The notes below the pieces were generated by a model. It worked only from the letters and a program-made list of their open reading frames with translations. It was not told where the DNA came from and searched no databases. The position numbers and the translations under genes were made by a program. DNA of 64,000 nucleotides, taken from assembly GCA_027023265.1 (NCBI GenBank), contig JALVVV010000025.1, forward strand, positions 53,244 to 117,243, read 5' to 3'. Origin of the DNA: DHVE2 group archaeon (GTDB taxonomy: Archaea; Thermoplasmatota; Thermoplasmata; Thermoplasmatales; Aciduliprofundaceae). Below are positions 10,031-19,243 of the stretch, in pieces. Position 1 is the first letter of the stretch, and each line of letters begins with the position of its first letter.

Positions 10031-10708
10031 TTATTTAATAGTATTTTTTGACATGTTGCAGAGTTTGGCGGCATTGCCACAGATATTTGTTCTTCTATCA
10101 AACTCTGAAATTCGATGTATATCACTACCGCAAACGAATTTCACGTTATACTTGCATGCTATGGCAATCCACTGTTTGAATGGCAAGTTGTACTTTCCGT
10201 TTATTTCCAGGAGAATATCATTTTCTTTAAGCAGGCGAATGATTTTTTCAACGGGTATTGAATATGGATCAAAATTGTGTTTTATTAAAAACACACCAGG
10301 ATGGGCCCATGTATGTGCTTTTCCACCATTAATAACAGCATGGAGTGCATCAACATATGTGGCTAAATCGTCAGGAAAAGAATGAAACGCAAACACGGGG
10401 TAATCTACCTCTCGAATAATATCCTCTGAAACGTCCAGAGAGCCGTCTGGAAGCACCTTTGCCTCTACACCGCTCAGAATTACAAGCGAGGGATGCTCCT
10501 CTTTAGCACGCTCAATATCGTAAAGAAGGTCCTCAAAACTGTAATTCAATTTTCGGCGCACATGCTCGGTAAACGCAATTAAGGGTATCCCACGACGCTC
10601 CGCTTCCTCGCAAAGTTCTTCCACGGTGTTGTGTCCGTCCGTGTACGCGGTGTGCACATGCCACTCTCCACTGATCAGGAAATTCTCGTATTTTTTCCAA
10701 GTTTTCAT
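10031..10708 (-). CDS. PHP-domain metal-dependent phosphoesterase
   Basis: The 225-residue protein has the PHP signature: HVH at residues 17-19 in EWHVHTAYTDG, AFTEHVRRK, SGVEAKVL, HTWAHPG and CGSDIHR. PHP enzymes hydrolyse phosphoesters with a trinuclear metal site; related members include histidinol phosphatase and DNA polymerase-linked domains. The start at 10708 has GAGGTG 8 nt upstream and overlaps the stop of the ATP-grasp gene (ATGA). The pair with an ATP-grasp ligase, followed by glycosyltransferase and deacetylase genes, suggests small-molecule or glycan chemistry, but the substrate is not known. Confidence 0.85.
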   Translation of the reverse strand: MKTWKKYENFLISGEWHVHTAYTDGHNTVEELCEEAERRGIPLIAFTEHVRRKLNYSFEDLLYDIERAKEEHPSLVILSGVEAKVLPDGSLDVSEDIIREVDYPVFAFHSFPDDLATYVDALHAVINGGKAHTWAHPGVFLIKHNFDPYSIPVEKIIRLLKENDILLEINGKYNLPFKQWIAIACKYNVKFVCGSDIHRISEFDRRTNICGNAAKLCNMSKNTIK

Positions 10709-11751
10709 ACAATGCACACCTCGTCACCTGCAATGCCCACTGCACCCCAGTACCTTACCAGTCTTGCACCCCACACCGGCCTGAATTCAGGAAGTTCCTC
10801 ACCAAGGGCTATTTTTACCGCACCGTAAATCACGTTCGCTCTGGCTATGGAGGATAGCACCATCGTTCCCTGGACCCGGGGATTTGACTCAAGAATTTTC
10901 GGCGTGCCATCGCCATCAAGCTTGAACTGAAAACCGTGAGCATACTCAAGTCCAATTTTCTCCGTTAGCTTAGTCACGTAATCAATTATGTCCTCCCTTT
11001 TCTCGGTCTCTCCAACAAAAGTTATGCCCGAGCGTATTTTGCGACGGAGCCTTGGCACCACCACATGCACCTCCTTGGAGGAGAGAACGTCAACCGTGTA
11101 CTCCACGCCCGGAAGGTATTCCGTTACCAGAAGCTCAGGAAACTCGTCTCCAAGTATTCTGTGAAGAGTCTCCAGATCAACATGGGCACTATCGGGCTTA
11201 TCCCTGAAAAATCGCTCACGTGCATTGTAGCTTTTGTGCACAACGCGAAAACCCCTCATTCCATTGCTCTCTGGCGGTTTTATGGCAAATGGATACCCAA
11301 AATCTTCTCCTGTATCTGTGAGCTCGTCCCATGTTCTCACGAGTCGGTATTTAGGGTATGGCACATTTAATTTTTCAGACACGCGTATTAAATTGAATTT
11401 GTTGTTGGCGGTAATTATTGCGTCCGGCGAGGAGGTTGCAACCGCAGCTCCGCTCTCTTCAAAATATTTTTTCGCTCTGGCAAATTTCAAAAGCTCGGCT
11501 GTTACCTGCGGGAGAACAACATCAACGTTTTCTCTTCTGCACACGTCCTGTACAGCAGGGATGAAATCCGAAGATGATGCAGGTGGCACCTGATAAAAAG
11601 AGTCGCACAGATATCGCCCCACCACACCACTGTCCATGTCCACGCACACAGTTTTAACCCGCCTGTTGTCAAAATTGTTTTTTAGAGAGTAAAGTGTGCC
11701 CATTATTCCCGGCGCACCTCCGCCGGTAATCAGAACCTTTATTTCTCGCAT
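10705..11751 (-). CDS. ATP-grasp ligase, CarB-like
   Basis: The 348-residue protein has a pre-ATP-grasp Rossmann-like domain (VLITGGGAPGIMG at 5-17) and an ATP-grasp fold with YPFAIKPPESNGMRG (lysine for ATP), LLVTEYLPGVEYTVDV, FQFKLDGDG and ILESNPRVQGT (metal-binding Glu and Asn). It resembles one half of carbamoyl-phosphate synthetase large subunit or a D-Ala-ligase-like enzyme and would join a carboxylate to a nucleophile through an acyl phosphate. It overlaps the PHP gene by 4 nt. The TAA/TGA spacing from the glycosyltransferase gene downstream in the same direction is short, so the three may share a transcript. Substrates are unknown. Confidence 0.85.
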   Translation of the reverse strand: MREIKVLITGGGAPGIMGTLYSLKNNFDNRRVKTVCVDMDSGVVGRYLCDSFYQVPPASSSDFIPAVQDVCRRENVDVVLPQVTAELLKFARAKKYFEESGAAVATSSPDAIITANNKFNLIRVSEKLNVPYPKYRLVRTWDELTDTGEDFGYPFAIKPPESNGMRGFRVVHKSYNARERFFRDKPDSAHVDLETLHRILGDEFPELLVTEYLPGVEYTVDVLSSKEVHVVVPRLRRKIRSGITFVGETEKREDIIDYVTKLTEKIGLEYAHGFQFKLDGDGTPKILESNPRVQGTMVLSSIARANVIYGAVKIALGEELPEFRPVWGARLVRYWGAVGIAGDEVCIV

Positions 11752-11775
11752 GCTGGTTAATCACAGTATCATATT

Positions 11776-12912
11776 TTAATGTGCCTGAATACGAGAGTAT
11801 AGGGATAACAGTCTCCGTTTCATCACGTCCCAGTTATAAGTGTTCTTTGCACATTTTTTGGCGTTTTCAGAGAATTTTTTGTAAAGTACAGAATCTTCTT
11901 TAACTTTTCTTATGCTCTCTTTTATGCACTCCACATCCTCAAAATCGCATACAAGTCCGCAATCACATTCTGTAACTATTCTACCCCCCTCCGTGCCCTT
12001 TCCAGCGATTACCGGCTTTCCCGCAGCCATTCCTTCCAAAATTTTATTCCCCACGGCAACCCGCGTGTATTCTTTTTTGTTATCGGAGGGTAGCACAGTT
12101 AAATCTGAAAGCATTGTGAGCTTAGGTATATCCTTTTTGTTAACCCATCCAATGTACTTTATGTTCTTAGCACCTTTCAACATCTCAAGAATTACATCTC
12201 TGTGTGGGCCATCACCACCCAATATGAGAAACACGTCATCCATGCTGCGAACCGCTTTTATGAGTTGAGGTATCGGCTCCCAGATTTTTAGAATTCCAAT
12301 GTAAACTATGACGAATTTATCTTGCACATCAAATTTCTCACGCAGGTGTTCAATTTCATCGGGGTCAATCTGATACTCGCTCAGATCCTTTGCATTCATC
12401 ACTGTAACGAATTCCATTCCCGGAAACAGCACATTACCAAGAGCCTCAGTGGCTGCAATTCGTCCATCAACACGTTTGGATATGAAGAACTCAACACTCC
12501 TCAAAAATCTGGTAATTTTTTCAGGTACAACATCCTGAATCATTGATGTGTAGTGGTCATGTGCGTCGTAAATCACCGGGATTCGGTGAAGAAGCTTTGC
12601 AAAATAACCAAGGGGAAGAGTGTCAAAATCGTTGGCGTGGATTGCATCGTATCTCTCTTTCCTAAGATGTTTTAATACCCCTGCATAGTACTTAAAAAAT
12701 CCGAGGGCGTAATCCCTGGGATTTCCGTAAGATGCCGGTGCTCTTATCCTCTTTATTTTAAATCCATCCACCTGCTCCTCCTCTGGATAATTCTCGCCCC
12801 TGTCCCATGCGAGGATCATTACATCATGTCCCGCCTCTGCGAGAGCTTTCGCTTCCATATGAACTCTCGGATCCGGCTTGAACGGATTTGTTAGAAGAAT
12901 TAAGATGCGCAT
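11776..12912 (-). CDS. Glycosyltransferase family 4 (GT-B fold)
   Basis: The 378-residue protein has the two-domain layout of retaining GT4 enzymes. The N-terminus is MRILILLTNPFKPDPRVHMEAKAL, the donor-site region contains VYIGILKIWEPIPQLIKAV and LGGDGPH, and VGNKILEGMAAGKPVIAG carries the E-x7-E type element. No membrane span is seen, so it likely acts at the inner face of the membrane. The start is ATG at 12912; the codon before it in frame is TTG. The neighbouring divergent gene encodes an LmbE-type deacetylase, and glycosyltransferase plus deacetylase is a recurring pairing for GlcNAc-containing lipids or thiols. Acceptor and donor are not determined. Confidence 0.88.
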   Translation of the reverse strand: MRILILLTNPFKPDPRVHMEAKALAEAGHDVMILAWDRGENYPEEEQVDGFKIKRIRAPASYGNPRDYALGFFKYYAGVLKHLRKERYDAIHANDFDTLPLGYFAKLLHRIPVIYDAHDHYTSMIQDVVPEKITRFLRSVEFFISKRVDGRIAATEALGNVLFPGMEFVTVMNAKDLSEYQIDPDEIEHLREKFDVQDKFVIVYIGILKIWEPIPQLIKAVRSMDDVFLILGGDGPHRDVILEMLKGAKNIKYIGWVNKKDIPKLTMLSDLTVLPSDNKKEYTRVAVGNKILEGMAAGKPVIAGKGTEGGRIVTECDCGLVCDFEDVECIKESIRKVKEDSVLYKKFSENAKKCAKNTYNWDVMKRRLLSLYSRIQAH

Positions 12913-12982
12913 CAATACATAATGCAGAGCATTCTATTAAAGGTGTGCGCAAGTATAATATCACAGATTACGATTACTCACC

Positions 12983-13612
12983 ATGCGCGTTCTGTTTCTC
13001 TCCCCACACACAGATGATGTTGAATTGGGTGCAGGGGGCACTCTTGCGAAGTTTATGGCCGCTGGGCATGATATATTCTGGCTCGTGTTCTCCACGCCTC
13101 GCATATCCCTTCCTGATGGCTCGCCCGGGGACACGTTGCTACATGAGTTTACAAATGCCGCAAATACCCTGGGTCTTAAAGAGGAGCATTATCGCGTGTA
13201 CGATTTCCCGGTGCGCAGGGTTCACGAGCACAGGCAGGAGGTTCTTGAAGAACTTGTTACTGTGAGAAAAGATTTTGAGCCGGAACTGGTTATAGGACCT
13301 TCGCTGCATGATTTTCACCAGGACCATCAGGTAATAGCAAACGAGATGCTCCGAGCGTTCAAAAACTCATCGTCCATAATATCTTACGAGCTCCCATGGA
13401 ATCACGTGAAGTTTGATGCACAGCTGTTTATACGTCTTGATCAAGAGGATATATATAAGAAAATTGAGCTTCTCAAGAATTACAGAAGCCAGATAGAGTT
13501 AGGCAGACCTTACTTCAAAGAGGATTTTATTGTTGGATGGGCAAGAATGAGAGGAGTGCAGATTCATACTGAATTTGCCGAGGCTTACGAAGTTCAGAGG
13601 TGGATAATCTAA
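12983..13612 (+). CDS. LmbE/PIG-L family N-acetyl sugar deacetylase
   Basis: LmbE/PIG-L enzymes are zinc amidohydrolases that remove acetyl from GlcNAc-type substrates. The 209-residue protein has the signature PHTDDVELGAGG (variant of PHxDDxxLG, residues 8-19) and the second metal motif HDFHQDHQ near residue 111-118. The ATG follows a TATA-like TATAATAT about 28 nt upstream, consistent with a leaderless start. It is divergent from the GT4 gene, with 70 nt between starts. Nearby aminosugar genes suggest a deacetylation step in surface-glycan or lipid synthesis (inference). Confidence 0.88.
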   Translation: MRVLFLSPHTDDVELGAGGTLAKFMAAGHDIFWLVFSTPRISLPDGSPGDTLLHEFTNAANTLGLKEEHYRVYDFPVRRVHEHRQEVLEELVTVRKDFEPELVIGPSLHDFHQDHQVIANEMLRAFKNSSSIISYELPWNHVKFDAQLFIRLDQEDIYKKIELLKNYRSQIELGRPYFKEDFIVGWARMRGVQIHTEFAEAYEVQRWII

Positions 13613-13756
13613 CACCTATACCCCTACTCATGCATGTCATATTGACAAACACTTCGGAGATTCACGAGAGACCATAGTTATTATTTTACTCTCTTTCAGG
13701 TGGGCATAACTTCCACTTTGAAAACGGGGTTTTCTCGCCGTAAGTGTGTAAAAAAA

Positions 13757-14821
13757 TTAAAGGCGGTTAATCACGCTTGCCACTTTTTCCAGATCTTCAT
13801 CGCTGAGAAGCGGGTGCACCGGAATCGAAATAACCTCCTTGCAAAGTTTCTCCGTGGTTGGTAATTTGGCGGTGAATCCCAGTTTTTTCATTATTGGTTG
13901 TTCGTGATTGCCGCGGGGATAGTATATACCAAACCCGATTCCTTCCTTCTTGAATTCTTCCACTAACGCATCTCTGTTTTTCACCCTTATTGTGTATTGA
14001 TGATACACATGCTTTGCCCGCTCGTCCACGTACGGTGTTATGACGTGTTCTTTCAAATGCTCATCATAGAATTTCGCGTTCTCGCGGCGCTTCTCATTCG
14101 CTTTATCTAATTTTTTGAGCTGCACGAGCCCGATTGCCGCCGCTATATTGGTCATTCTGTAATTCCAGCCCAGCTCTTCGTGCATGTATCTTGCAGTCTG
14201 GCCGTGATTGCGCAGCATTGCAACGCGTTCTGCAAGGTCATCATCATTCGTTGTTACCATGCCGCCCTCGCCGGTGGTCATGTTCTTCGTCGGGTAAAAC
14301 GAAAAACCGGCTATGTGTCCTATCGCACCTGCTTTTTTACCTCTCCATTCTGTACCGTGTGCCTGCGCGGCGTCTTCTATCACATACAATCCGTGTTCTT
14401 CTGCAATCTCCATTATTTCGTCCATGTTTGCCGCCTGCCCATACAGATGCACGGGCATTATGGCCTTCGTGTTCTCCGTTATTTTTCTTTTAACATCCTC
14501 CGGGTCAATATTGAAAGTTCTCTCATCAACATCCACGAAAACCGGTTTGCCGCCAGCACGGATTATGCTCGTTGCGCTCGCTATGAACGTGAAGCTGGGG
14601 ACGAGAACCTCCCTGCCCCGCACGCCCACAGCTTCCAGAGCTAAAATAAGTGCCTGAGTGCCATTAGTGGTGCTAAGAGCGTGCTTCACTCCAATGTATT
14701 CTGAGAATTCTTTCTCAAACTTCTTGACCCACTCCCCGTACGCGAGCATTCCTGAATCCAGAACTTTTTCCACCTCTTTTTTCTCCTCTTCTCCGAGCCA
14801 TGGTTTTGCAATTGGAATCAT
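13757..14821 (-). CDS. DegT/DnrJ/EryC1-type sugar aminotransferase (WbpE-like), set 1
   Basis: This PLP enzyme transfers an amino group to a keto-sugar nucleotide. The 354-residue protein has IEDAAQAHG (148-156), the PLP lysine K179 in [16 protein letters not shown], and [15 protein letters not shown]. The ATG at 14821 has GAGGTGA just upstream and overlaps the stop of the acetyltransferase gene (ATGA); the longer open frame is not supported. It is last in a four-gene set with a dehydrogenase, a Gfo/Idh oxidoreductase and an acetyltransferase, which matches the WbpA-B-E-D route to a 3-acetamido uronic sugar nucleotide. In that route it would aminate C3 of the 3-keto intermediate. Confidence 0.9.
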   Translation of the reverse strand: MIPIAKPWLGEEEKKEVEKVLDSGMLAYGEWVKKFEKEFSEYIGVKHALSTTNGTQALILALEAVGVRGREVLVPSFTFIASATSIIRAGGKPVFVDVDERTFNIDPEDVKRKITENTKAIMPVHLYGQAANMDEIMEIAEEHGLYVIEDAAQAHGTEWRGKKAGAIGHIAGFSFYPTKNMTTGEGGMVTTNDDDLAERVAMLRNHGQTARYMHEELGWNYRMTNIAAAIGLVQLKKLDKANEKRRENAKFYDEHLKEHVITPYVDERAKHVYHQYTIRVKNRDALVEEFKKEGIGFGIYYPRGNHEQPIMKKLGFTAKLPTTEKLCKEVISIPVHPLLSDEDLEKVASVINRL

Positions 14822-15381
14822 TTTTTCACCTCTTTTGCGTATTTCTTCAATTCGGGATACTCTTTTCCACATACTGGGCATTTGAAATTCTCGTCCAATT
14901 TCTCCCCGCATTCACAAACGAATCCAACTAACTTGGCGGGCACGCCCATCACCAAACCATGTGGGGGCACATCCTTCGTCACAACAGCACCAGCAGCTAC
15001 CATGGCGTATTCACCAACGGTTGTGCCGCACACAATCGTGGAATTCGCTCCGATGCTTACTCCCTTCTTTATCTTTGTGCGACATAATCGCGAGTCGTCC
15101 CAGAGCCATGCACGCGGGTGCTTATCGTTTGTGAACGTTGCCGCGGGGCCGATGAACACATCATCCTCTATCTCCACACCATGATACACGGACACGTAAT
15201 TTTGAATCTTTACCCTTGAGCCAATTTTCACATTAAAATCCACGTACACGCCCTTGCCAATGTTACAATTTTCCCCTATTTCGGCGCCCTCCCGTACCTG
15301 CGCCTGGTGCCAGATTCTCGTGCCTTTGCCTATTTTCGCCTTCTCGCTCACTTCTGCGGTGGGATGCACATAATAATCCAT
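14818..15381 (-). CDS. Hexapeptide-repeat N-acetyltransferase with C-terminal zinc ribbon (WbpD-like), set 1
   Basis: The protein folds as a left-handed beta-helix, visible as repeated [IV]G-x4 units ([45 protein letters not shown]). [19 protein letters not shown] is the acetyl-CoA-side signature. Such enzymes acetylate the 3-amino group of UDP-sugars. Unusually, the last 35 residues form a putative zinc ribbon with CxC at 156-158 and CxxC at 168-171. The length is 187 residues. I choose ATG 15381, since the upstream GTG in the longer frame has no support. It overlaps the aminotransferase gene, so the two steps are probably coupled. Confidence 0.9.
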   Translation of the reverse strand: MDYYVHPTAEVSEKAKIGKGTRIWHQAQVREGAEIGENCNIGKGVYVDFNVKIGSRVKIQNYVSVYHGVEIEDDVFIGPAATFTNDKHPRAWLWDDSRLCRTKIKKGVSIGANSTIVCGTTVGEYAMVAAGAVVTKDVPPHGLVMGVPAKLVGFVCECGEKLDENFKCPVCGKEYPELKKYAKEVKK

Positions 15382-15424
15382 ACCTATCACATGCTCCACA
15401 TACTTTACGCTATCTTAAAGATTA

Positions 15425-16378
15425 TCATTCTACCACAATCTCTCTATGCTCATGCATTGACTTCAGAGCAGCCTGAGCTATTTTTACTGCTATCAATCCA
15501 TCTTCCCCACTAACTAACGGCTCTTTTTTCTCTTCAATGGCTTTTATGAAATTCATATGCTCTCTTCTAAGCGGCTCCTCTCTCCTCAACGCAATTTTTC
15601 TGATGTTTAAGTCTATCCCCAGATTAAATGTGTTGAATTCATCGTAGTTGATTTTCTCGTAAGAGAGCTCGATGCTCTGCCCCATGTAATCTCCCTCGGC
15701 ATACTTGTCCTCGTAGGTGAGCCATAACTTGCGAATCTTCTTTGGCGTGAGCCAGTTCGTTTCAATGTACCCCGTCTTTCCGTTTTTGAAATTTAGCAAT
15801 ATCGAAGCATGGTCTTCGTATTTATCATTCTTGATTTTTCCGCCCCTTGCGTACACGCTGGATACCTCACCCACAAGATAGCGAAGCACATCGATGTCAT
15901 GCACGCCCAAATCCATTACCACACCCACGTCTCTTATTCTCGTTGGAAAGCCGCTAACTCTCTTTGCCCCAATCGTTATCAATTTCTCTTTTTCGTTTAT
16001 GTTTTTGAAGAACTCCACAATTGGATTAAATCGCTCTATGTGCCCTACTTCTAATACCACATTCATCTCTTTAGCGAGGTCTATTAGCTCTTCGCCCTCT
16101 TCTATGCTGTGTGTAAACGGCTTTTCCACAAGCACATGCTTACCTCGCGAGATTATCTCTTTTGCCATGCTGTAATGATACACGGTGGGGGTTGCAACAA
16201 CCGCTGCATCAAACTCTATATTCTCTATTTTCTTGCCCCACGGCACGCTGTATTTTTCGGCAATGCTCTTTGCCGCATTCTCGTCCACATCTACAACTCC
16301 TGCAAGATGACCCAGAGATGAGAGAACCCGTGCATGGTTTCTGCCCATCACTCCCGCGCCCACAACTATAATTTTCAT
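15425..16378 (-). CDS. Gfo/Idh/MocA oxidoreductase (WbpB-like sugar 3-dehydrogenase), set 1
   Basis: This NAD(P)-dependent dehydrogenase has a Rossmann N-terminus (VVGAGVMGRNHARVL, 5-19), the EKPF motif at 85-88 and VMDLGVHDIDVLRYL in the substrate domain, with 317 residues in total. In the WbpA-B-D-E pathway the equivalent enzyme oxidises C3 of UDP-GlcNAcA to a ketone for amination. The ATG at 16378 is preceded by GAAGGTGA 5 nt away; a longer open frame upstream overlaps the dehydrogenase gene and is not used. It sits 4 nt after that gene's stop. Specificity is inferred from neighbours only. Confidence 0.9.
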   Translation of the reverse strand: MKIIVVGAGVMGRNHARVLSSLGHLAGVVDVDENAAKSIAEKYSVPWGKKIENIEFDAAVVATPTVYHYSMAKEIISRGKHVLVEKPFTHSIEEGEELIDLAKEMNVVLEVGHIERFNPIVEFFKNINEKEKLITIGAKRVSGFPTRIRDVGVVMDLGVHDIDVLRYLVGEVSSVYARGGKIKNDKYEDHASILLNFKNGKTGYIETNWLTPKKIRKLWLTYEDKYAEGDYMGQSIELSYEKINYDEFNTFNLGIDLNIRKIALRREEPLRREHMNFIKAIEEKKEPLVSGEDGLIAVKIAQAALKSMHEHREIVVE

Positions 16379-16382
16379 ATTT

Positions 16383-17726
16383 TCACCTTCTTCCCACGCC
16401 GAGGTAAATGAATCCCAGCTCTTTTGCTTTTTCTTTATCCACAATTCCTCGACCATCAACGATTATTTTATTTCTCATTTCCTCTGCAATTTTCACTAAA
16501 TTCATCTCTTTGAACTCTTTTGCATCGTTCATTACCACGATGATATCCATGCCTTCAAATTTCTCGCTCCACTTAGCTCCGTATCTCTCTGCGTCTTTCT
16601 CGCTGCACACGGGGTCGTAAGCGTATATGTTATCGCTCCACTCGCTAAGCAGTTTCAAATAAGGTACGCTGGGCGATTTTCTGAATTCGTAAACGTCTCC
16701 GCGGAAAGTTAGGCCTAAAACCATGATGTTTGCGTTCTTTGCCGAGAGCCCTGCCATGTTCAATGCTTTAAGCGTGAGCTCAACCATGTGCCTCGGCATC
16801 TCGTCGTTGAGCGTTCTAGCGGTCCGAATTAATCTTGTTGGCCTCTCTGAAAGATTCATGACAAACCACGGATACACTGGGATGCAGTGCCCGCCCACGC
16901 CGGCGCCGGGGCGATGAATGTGGCAGTAAGGCTGCGTGTTTGCAGCGGTGAAAACTTCTAACGCGTCTAAATTTTGCTCCTCACAGAATAACGCGAGCTC
17001 GTTCGCTAATGCGATATTTACATCTCTATACACACCTTCAAACACTTTAACCGCTTCCGCCGCTTTTATTGAGGACATGGGAATGACGCCTTTGGAGTTT
17101 ATCACTTCGTAAATTGCTTTCACAGCCTGCAATGTATTTTCATCGCTCGCCCCAACTATTTTCGGGTACTGTCCCGTAATATCGCGAATCGCCGTGCCTG
17201 TCATCGTTCTCTCCGGACAGTGCGCAAGCCCGAACTCTCCAATTTTCAAGCCGCTACCTTCTTCCAAAATGGGTATCAGAGATTCCGTTGTGCCCGGAGG
17301 CATGGTTGCCTCTGTGATCACAATATTTCCCTTCTCTAAACCCTTTGAAATCTTCGTCGCTGCATCGTGCACAGGGCCTAAATTTACATTGCCGTGGTCA
17401 TCAATCATGGTGGGCACTAAAATAATCATCACATCCGCCTTCTTCGCTGCTTCCACCCCGTCGGTGGTGGCGCTCAATTTTCCCGCAGCCACTGTTTTTT
17501 TAACTAATTCGTCAAGCCCCGGCTCTTCTTTCACAGGATTTATGCCGGAGTTTATCATCTCCACGCGCTTCTCGTCGATATCCACTCCAATTACCCTTGC
17601 GCCTTTGTCTGCGAACACCGCCGCGAGGGGCAGTCCCATCTTGCCGAGGCCGAAGAGGGCGACTGTGATATGTCCTTGCGAGAATATCTCTTTAATATCC
17701 GCTTTATTTAAATTCAGCAGGTTCAT
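16383..17726 (-). CDS. UDP-N-acetyl-hexosamine 6-dehydrogenase (WbpA/WecC-like), set 1
   Basis: This enzyme oxidises the C6 hydroxyl of a UDP-HexNAc to a carboxylate in two NAD+ steps. The 447-residue protein has the NAD motif ALFGLGKMGLPLA (23-35), EATMPPGTTE (139-148), AHCPERTM and the catalytic Cys281 in GVGGHCIPVYPWF. Start ATG 17726 has GGTG 6 nt upstream; GTG 17735 is an alternative. A TATA-like CTTTAAATAAC lies upstream (about 17755-17768). It is the first gene of set 1 (dehydrogenase, Gfo/Idh, acetyltransferase, aminotransferase). A second, divergent copy of this enzyme lies at 22.4 kb. Confidence 0.92.
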   Translation of the reverse strand: MNLLNLNKADIKEIFSQGHITVALFGLGKMGLPLAAVFADKGARVIGVDIDEKRVEMINSGINPVKEEPGLDELVKKTVAAGKLSATTDGVEAAKKADVMIILVPTMIDDHGNVNLGPVHDAATKISKGLEKGNIVITEATMPPGTTESLIPILEEGSGLKIGEFGLAHCPERTMTGTAIRDITGQYPKIVGASDENTLQAVKAIYEVINSKGVIPMSSIKAAEAVKVFEGVYRDVNIALANELALFCEEQNLDALEVFTAANTQPYCHIHRPGAGVGGHCIPVYPWFVMNLSERPTRLIRTARTLNDEMPRHMVELTLKALNMAGLSAKNANIMVLGLTFRGDVYEFRKSPSVPYLKLLSEWSDNIYAYDPVCSEKDAERYGAKWSEKFEGMDIIVVMNDAKEFKEMNLVKIAEEMRNKIIVDGRGIVDKEKAKELGFIYLGVGRR

Positions 17727-17802
17727 GATGAACACCAGTAAGTAAAACGTAGAGTGTTATTTAAAGATTAACTAAATCATAAGTATTGCCCCATAAAAAT
17801 AC

Positions 17803-18762
17803 TCAAAACATAAAATAGATAGTATACCACACAAAGAACGCAACGGCACAAAGCAAAGCCTCTATGCTCAGCATGGCCATGGTTACCTTCTTTTCGGTCA
17901 TGTTTCCCCATGAAATTATCCAGTGAATGATGGATTTTATTCCATATTTGTTATGTATTATGCCTTTTTCATCAACATCGCCAAACACATCATATTTTAT
18001 TTTTCGTGTGTACTTTATTTGTAAAAGCACCTCTATAATATGGGGTGCAAATACGATAGGTAAGACTATTTCAAAATGCTCAATAAGCGGGATTATTCCC
18101 AATGTTGCACTGATGGCAAAGCTTCCCACATTCCCCAGCAACATTTTAGAAGGAGACCAATTGTAAATTAGCATGGCAATAAGTGAGAAAAGCAAAACAC
18201 CGCTTAGAATTATGGTTATTTGAGAGTTTAGAAGGTAGCCTATTATCAAATACAACAAAGAAATTAGGGTATAAATACCAGTTTCCATTCCATCATATCC
18301 AGCGATAACATTTCCTCCATTTGCAAATCCAGCTACTACAATTGGTATTATGAATAACCAATACCAAATTGAAAAGTTAATTCCAAGTATAGTTGGCTGC
18401 CACAAATCTGCTTCTGCAATAAAATTTGTGACAACAATTGGCAGTGCTGCAATTCCTAAAATGGGTACTTTTTTCCATTTTCTTATGCTTTTTAAATCAT
18501 CATACAAACCAATAAAAAAAGCGAGAATTATCATTCCTGCTACACTATACGTGATATAAAAGTCGGATTTGACGATCATTCCGAACATTATATATAGTGA
18601 TGTGGTAACCAGAATTACCGCCACCCCTCCACCAACAGCAACTTTCCTAGGTGTGGGTTTGTTGTGATCCTCTACATATTTACCAATACCTCCTATTTTC
18701 CAAAGGATAAAAAGAATGATGGCAGTAAGTATAAAAGAAGTTAAAAAATACAACCAGAGCAT
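17803..18762 (-). CDS. Polyprenyl/dolichyl-phosphate sugar-1-phosphate transferase (MraY/WecA/DPAGT1 family)
   Basis: This membrane enzyme moves a sugar-1-phosphate, usually GlcNAc-1-P, from UDP onto a lipid phosphate, starting glycan assembly at the cytoplasmic face. About ten membrane spans are visible. Family signatures are FFIGLYDDLKS (metal-site Asp pair), FANGGNVIAGYDGME and SPSKMLLGNVGS, which resemble the eukaryotic/archaeal branch. I use ATG 18762, which has GTGAT 5 nt upstream. A GTG at 18771 that overlaps the acetyltransferase stop (GTGA) is equally possible. It is the last gene of set 2, so its product probably loads the first sugar of the glycan built by this locus. Confidence 0.9.
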   Translation of the reverse strand: MLWLYFLTSFILTAIILFILWKIGGIGKYVEDHNKPTPRKVAVGGGVAVILVTTSLYIMFGMIVKSDFYITYSVAGMIILAFFIGLYDDLKSIRKWKKVPILGIAALPIVVTNFIAEADLWQPTILGINFSIWYWLFIIPIVVAGFANGGNVIAGYDGMETGIYTLISLLYLIIGYLLNSQITIILSGVLLFSLIAMLIYNWSPSKMLLGNVGSFAISATLGIIPLIEHFEIVLPIVFAPHIIEVLLQIKYTRKIKYDVFGDVDEKGIIHNKYGIKSIIHWIISWGNMTEKKVTMAMLSIEALLCAVAFFVWYTIYFMF

Positions 18763-18767
18763 GGAAA

Positions 18768-19241
18768 TCACTCTAACAAACTCTTTATATCCTCCTCTGA
18801 CCGATATCTTATAATCTTTGCAGGATTTCCAACAACGACCGCTCTTGGGGGCACATCTTTAGTAACTACTGAGCCTGCACCCACTAGTGCGTATTCTCCT
18901 ATTGTGATTCCAGGAAGGATAACTGCACCTGCACCAATAGAGGCGCCTTTTTTCACAGTTGTTTTCAGAAGTTTCCACTCTCCTCTCACCCGGGGATTGT
19001 TATCGTTTGTGAACGTAACATTTGGTCCTATGAACACATCATCTTCTATGGTTACTCCATCGCAAATAAAAGTAAATGGGCGAATCTTTACATTGTTTCC
19101 AATTTTAACCCCGCCTTCAATGTAAACAAAAGAATCTACCTTAGTGTTTTCGCCGATTTCACACCCATATAGATTTACTTGGTCATATATTTTGGAGTTT
19201 TTTCCTATTTTTGCCTTCTTAATAATTGCATAATCCGGCAT
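18768..19241 (-). CDS. Hexapeptide-repeat N-acetyltransferase (WbpD-like), set 2
   Basis: The 157-residue left-handed beta-helix protein has repeated hexapeptides ([43 protein letters not shown]) and [28 protein letters not shown]. It closely parallels the set 1 acetyltransferase but lacks the zinc-ribbon tail. ATG 19241 is supported by GGAG 8 nt upstream and lies 2 nt after the stop of the oxidoreductase gene. Predicted role is N-acetylation of an amino-sugar nucleotide made by the neighbouring aminotransferase. Confidence 0.9.
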   Translation of the reverse strand: MPDYAIIKKAKIGKNSKIYDQVNLYGCEIGENTKVDSFVYIEGGVKIGNNVKIRPFTFICDGVTIEDDVFIGPNVTFTNDNNPRVRGEWKLLKTTVKKGASIGAGAVILPGITIGEYALVGAGSVVTKDVPPRAVVVGNPAKIIRYRSEEDIKSLLE

Positions 19242-19243
19242 TT

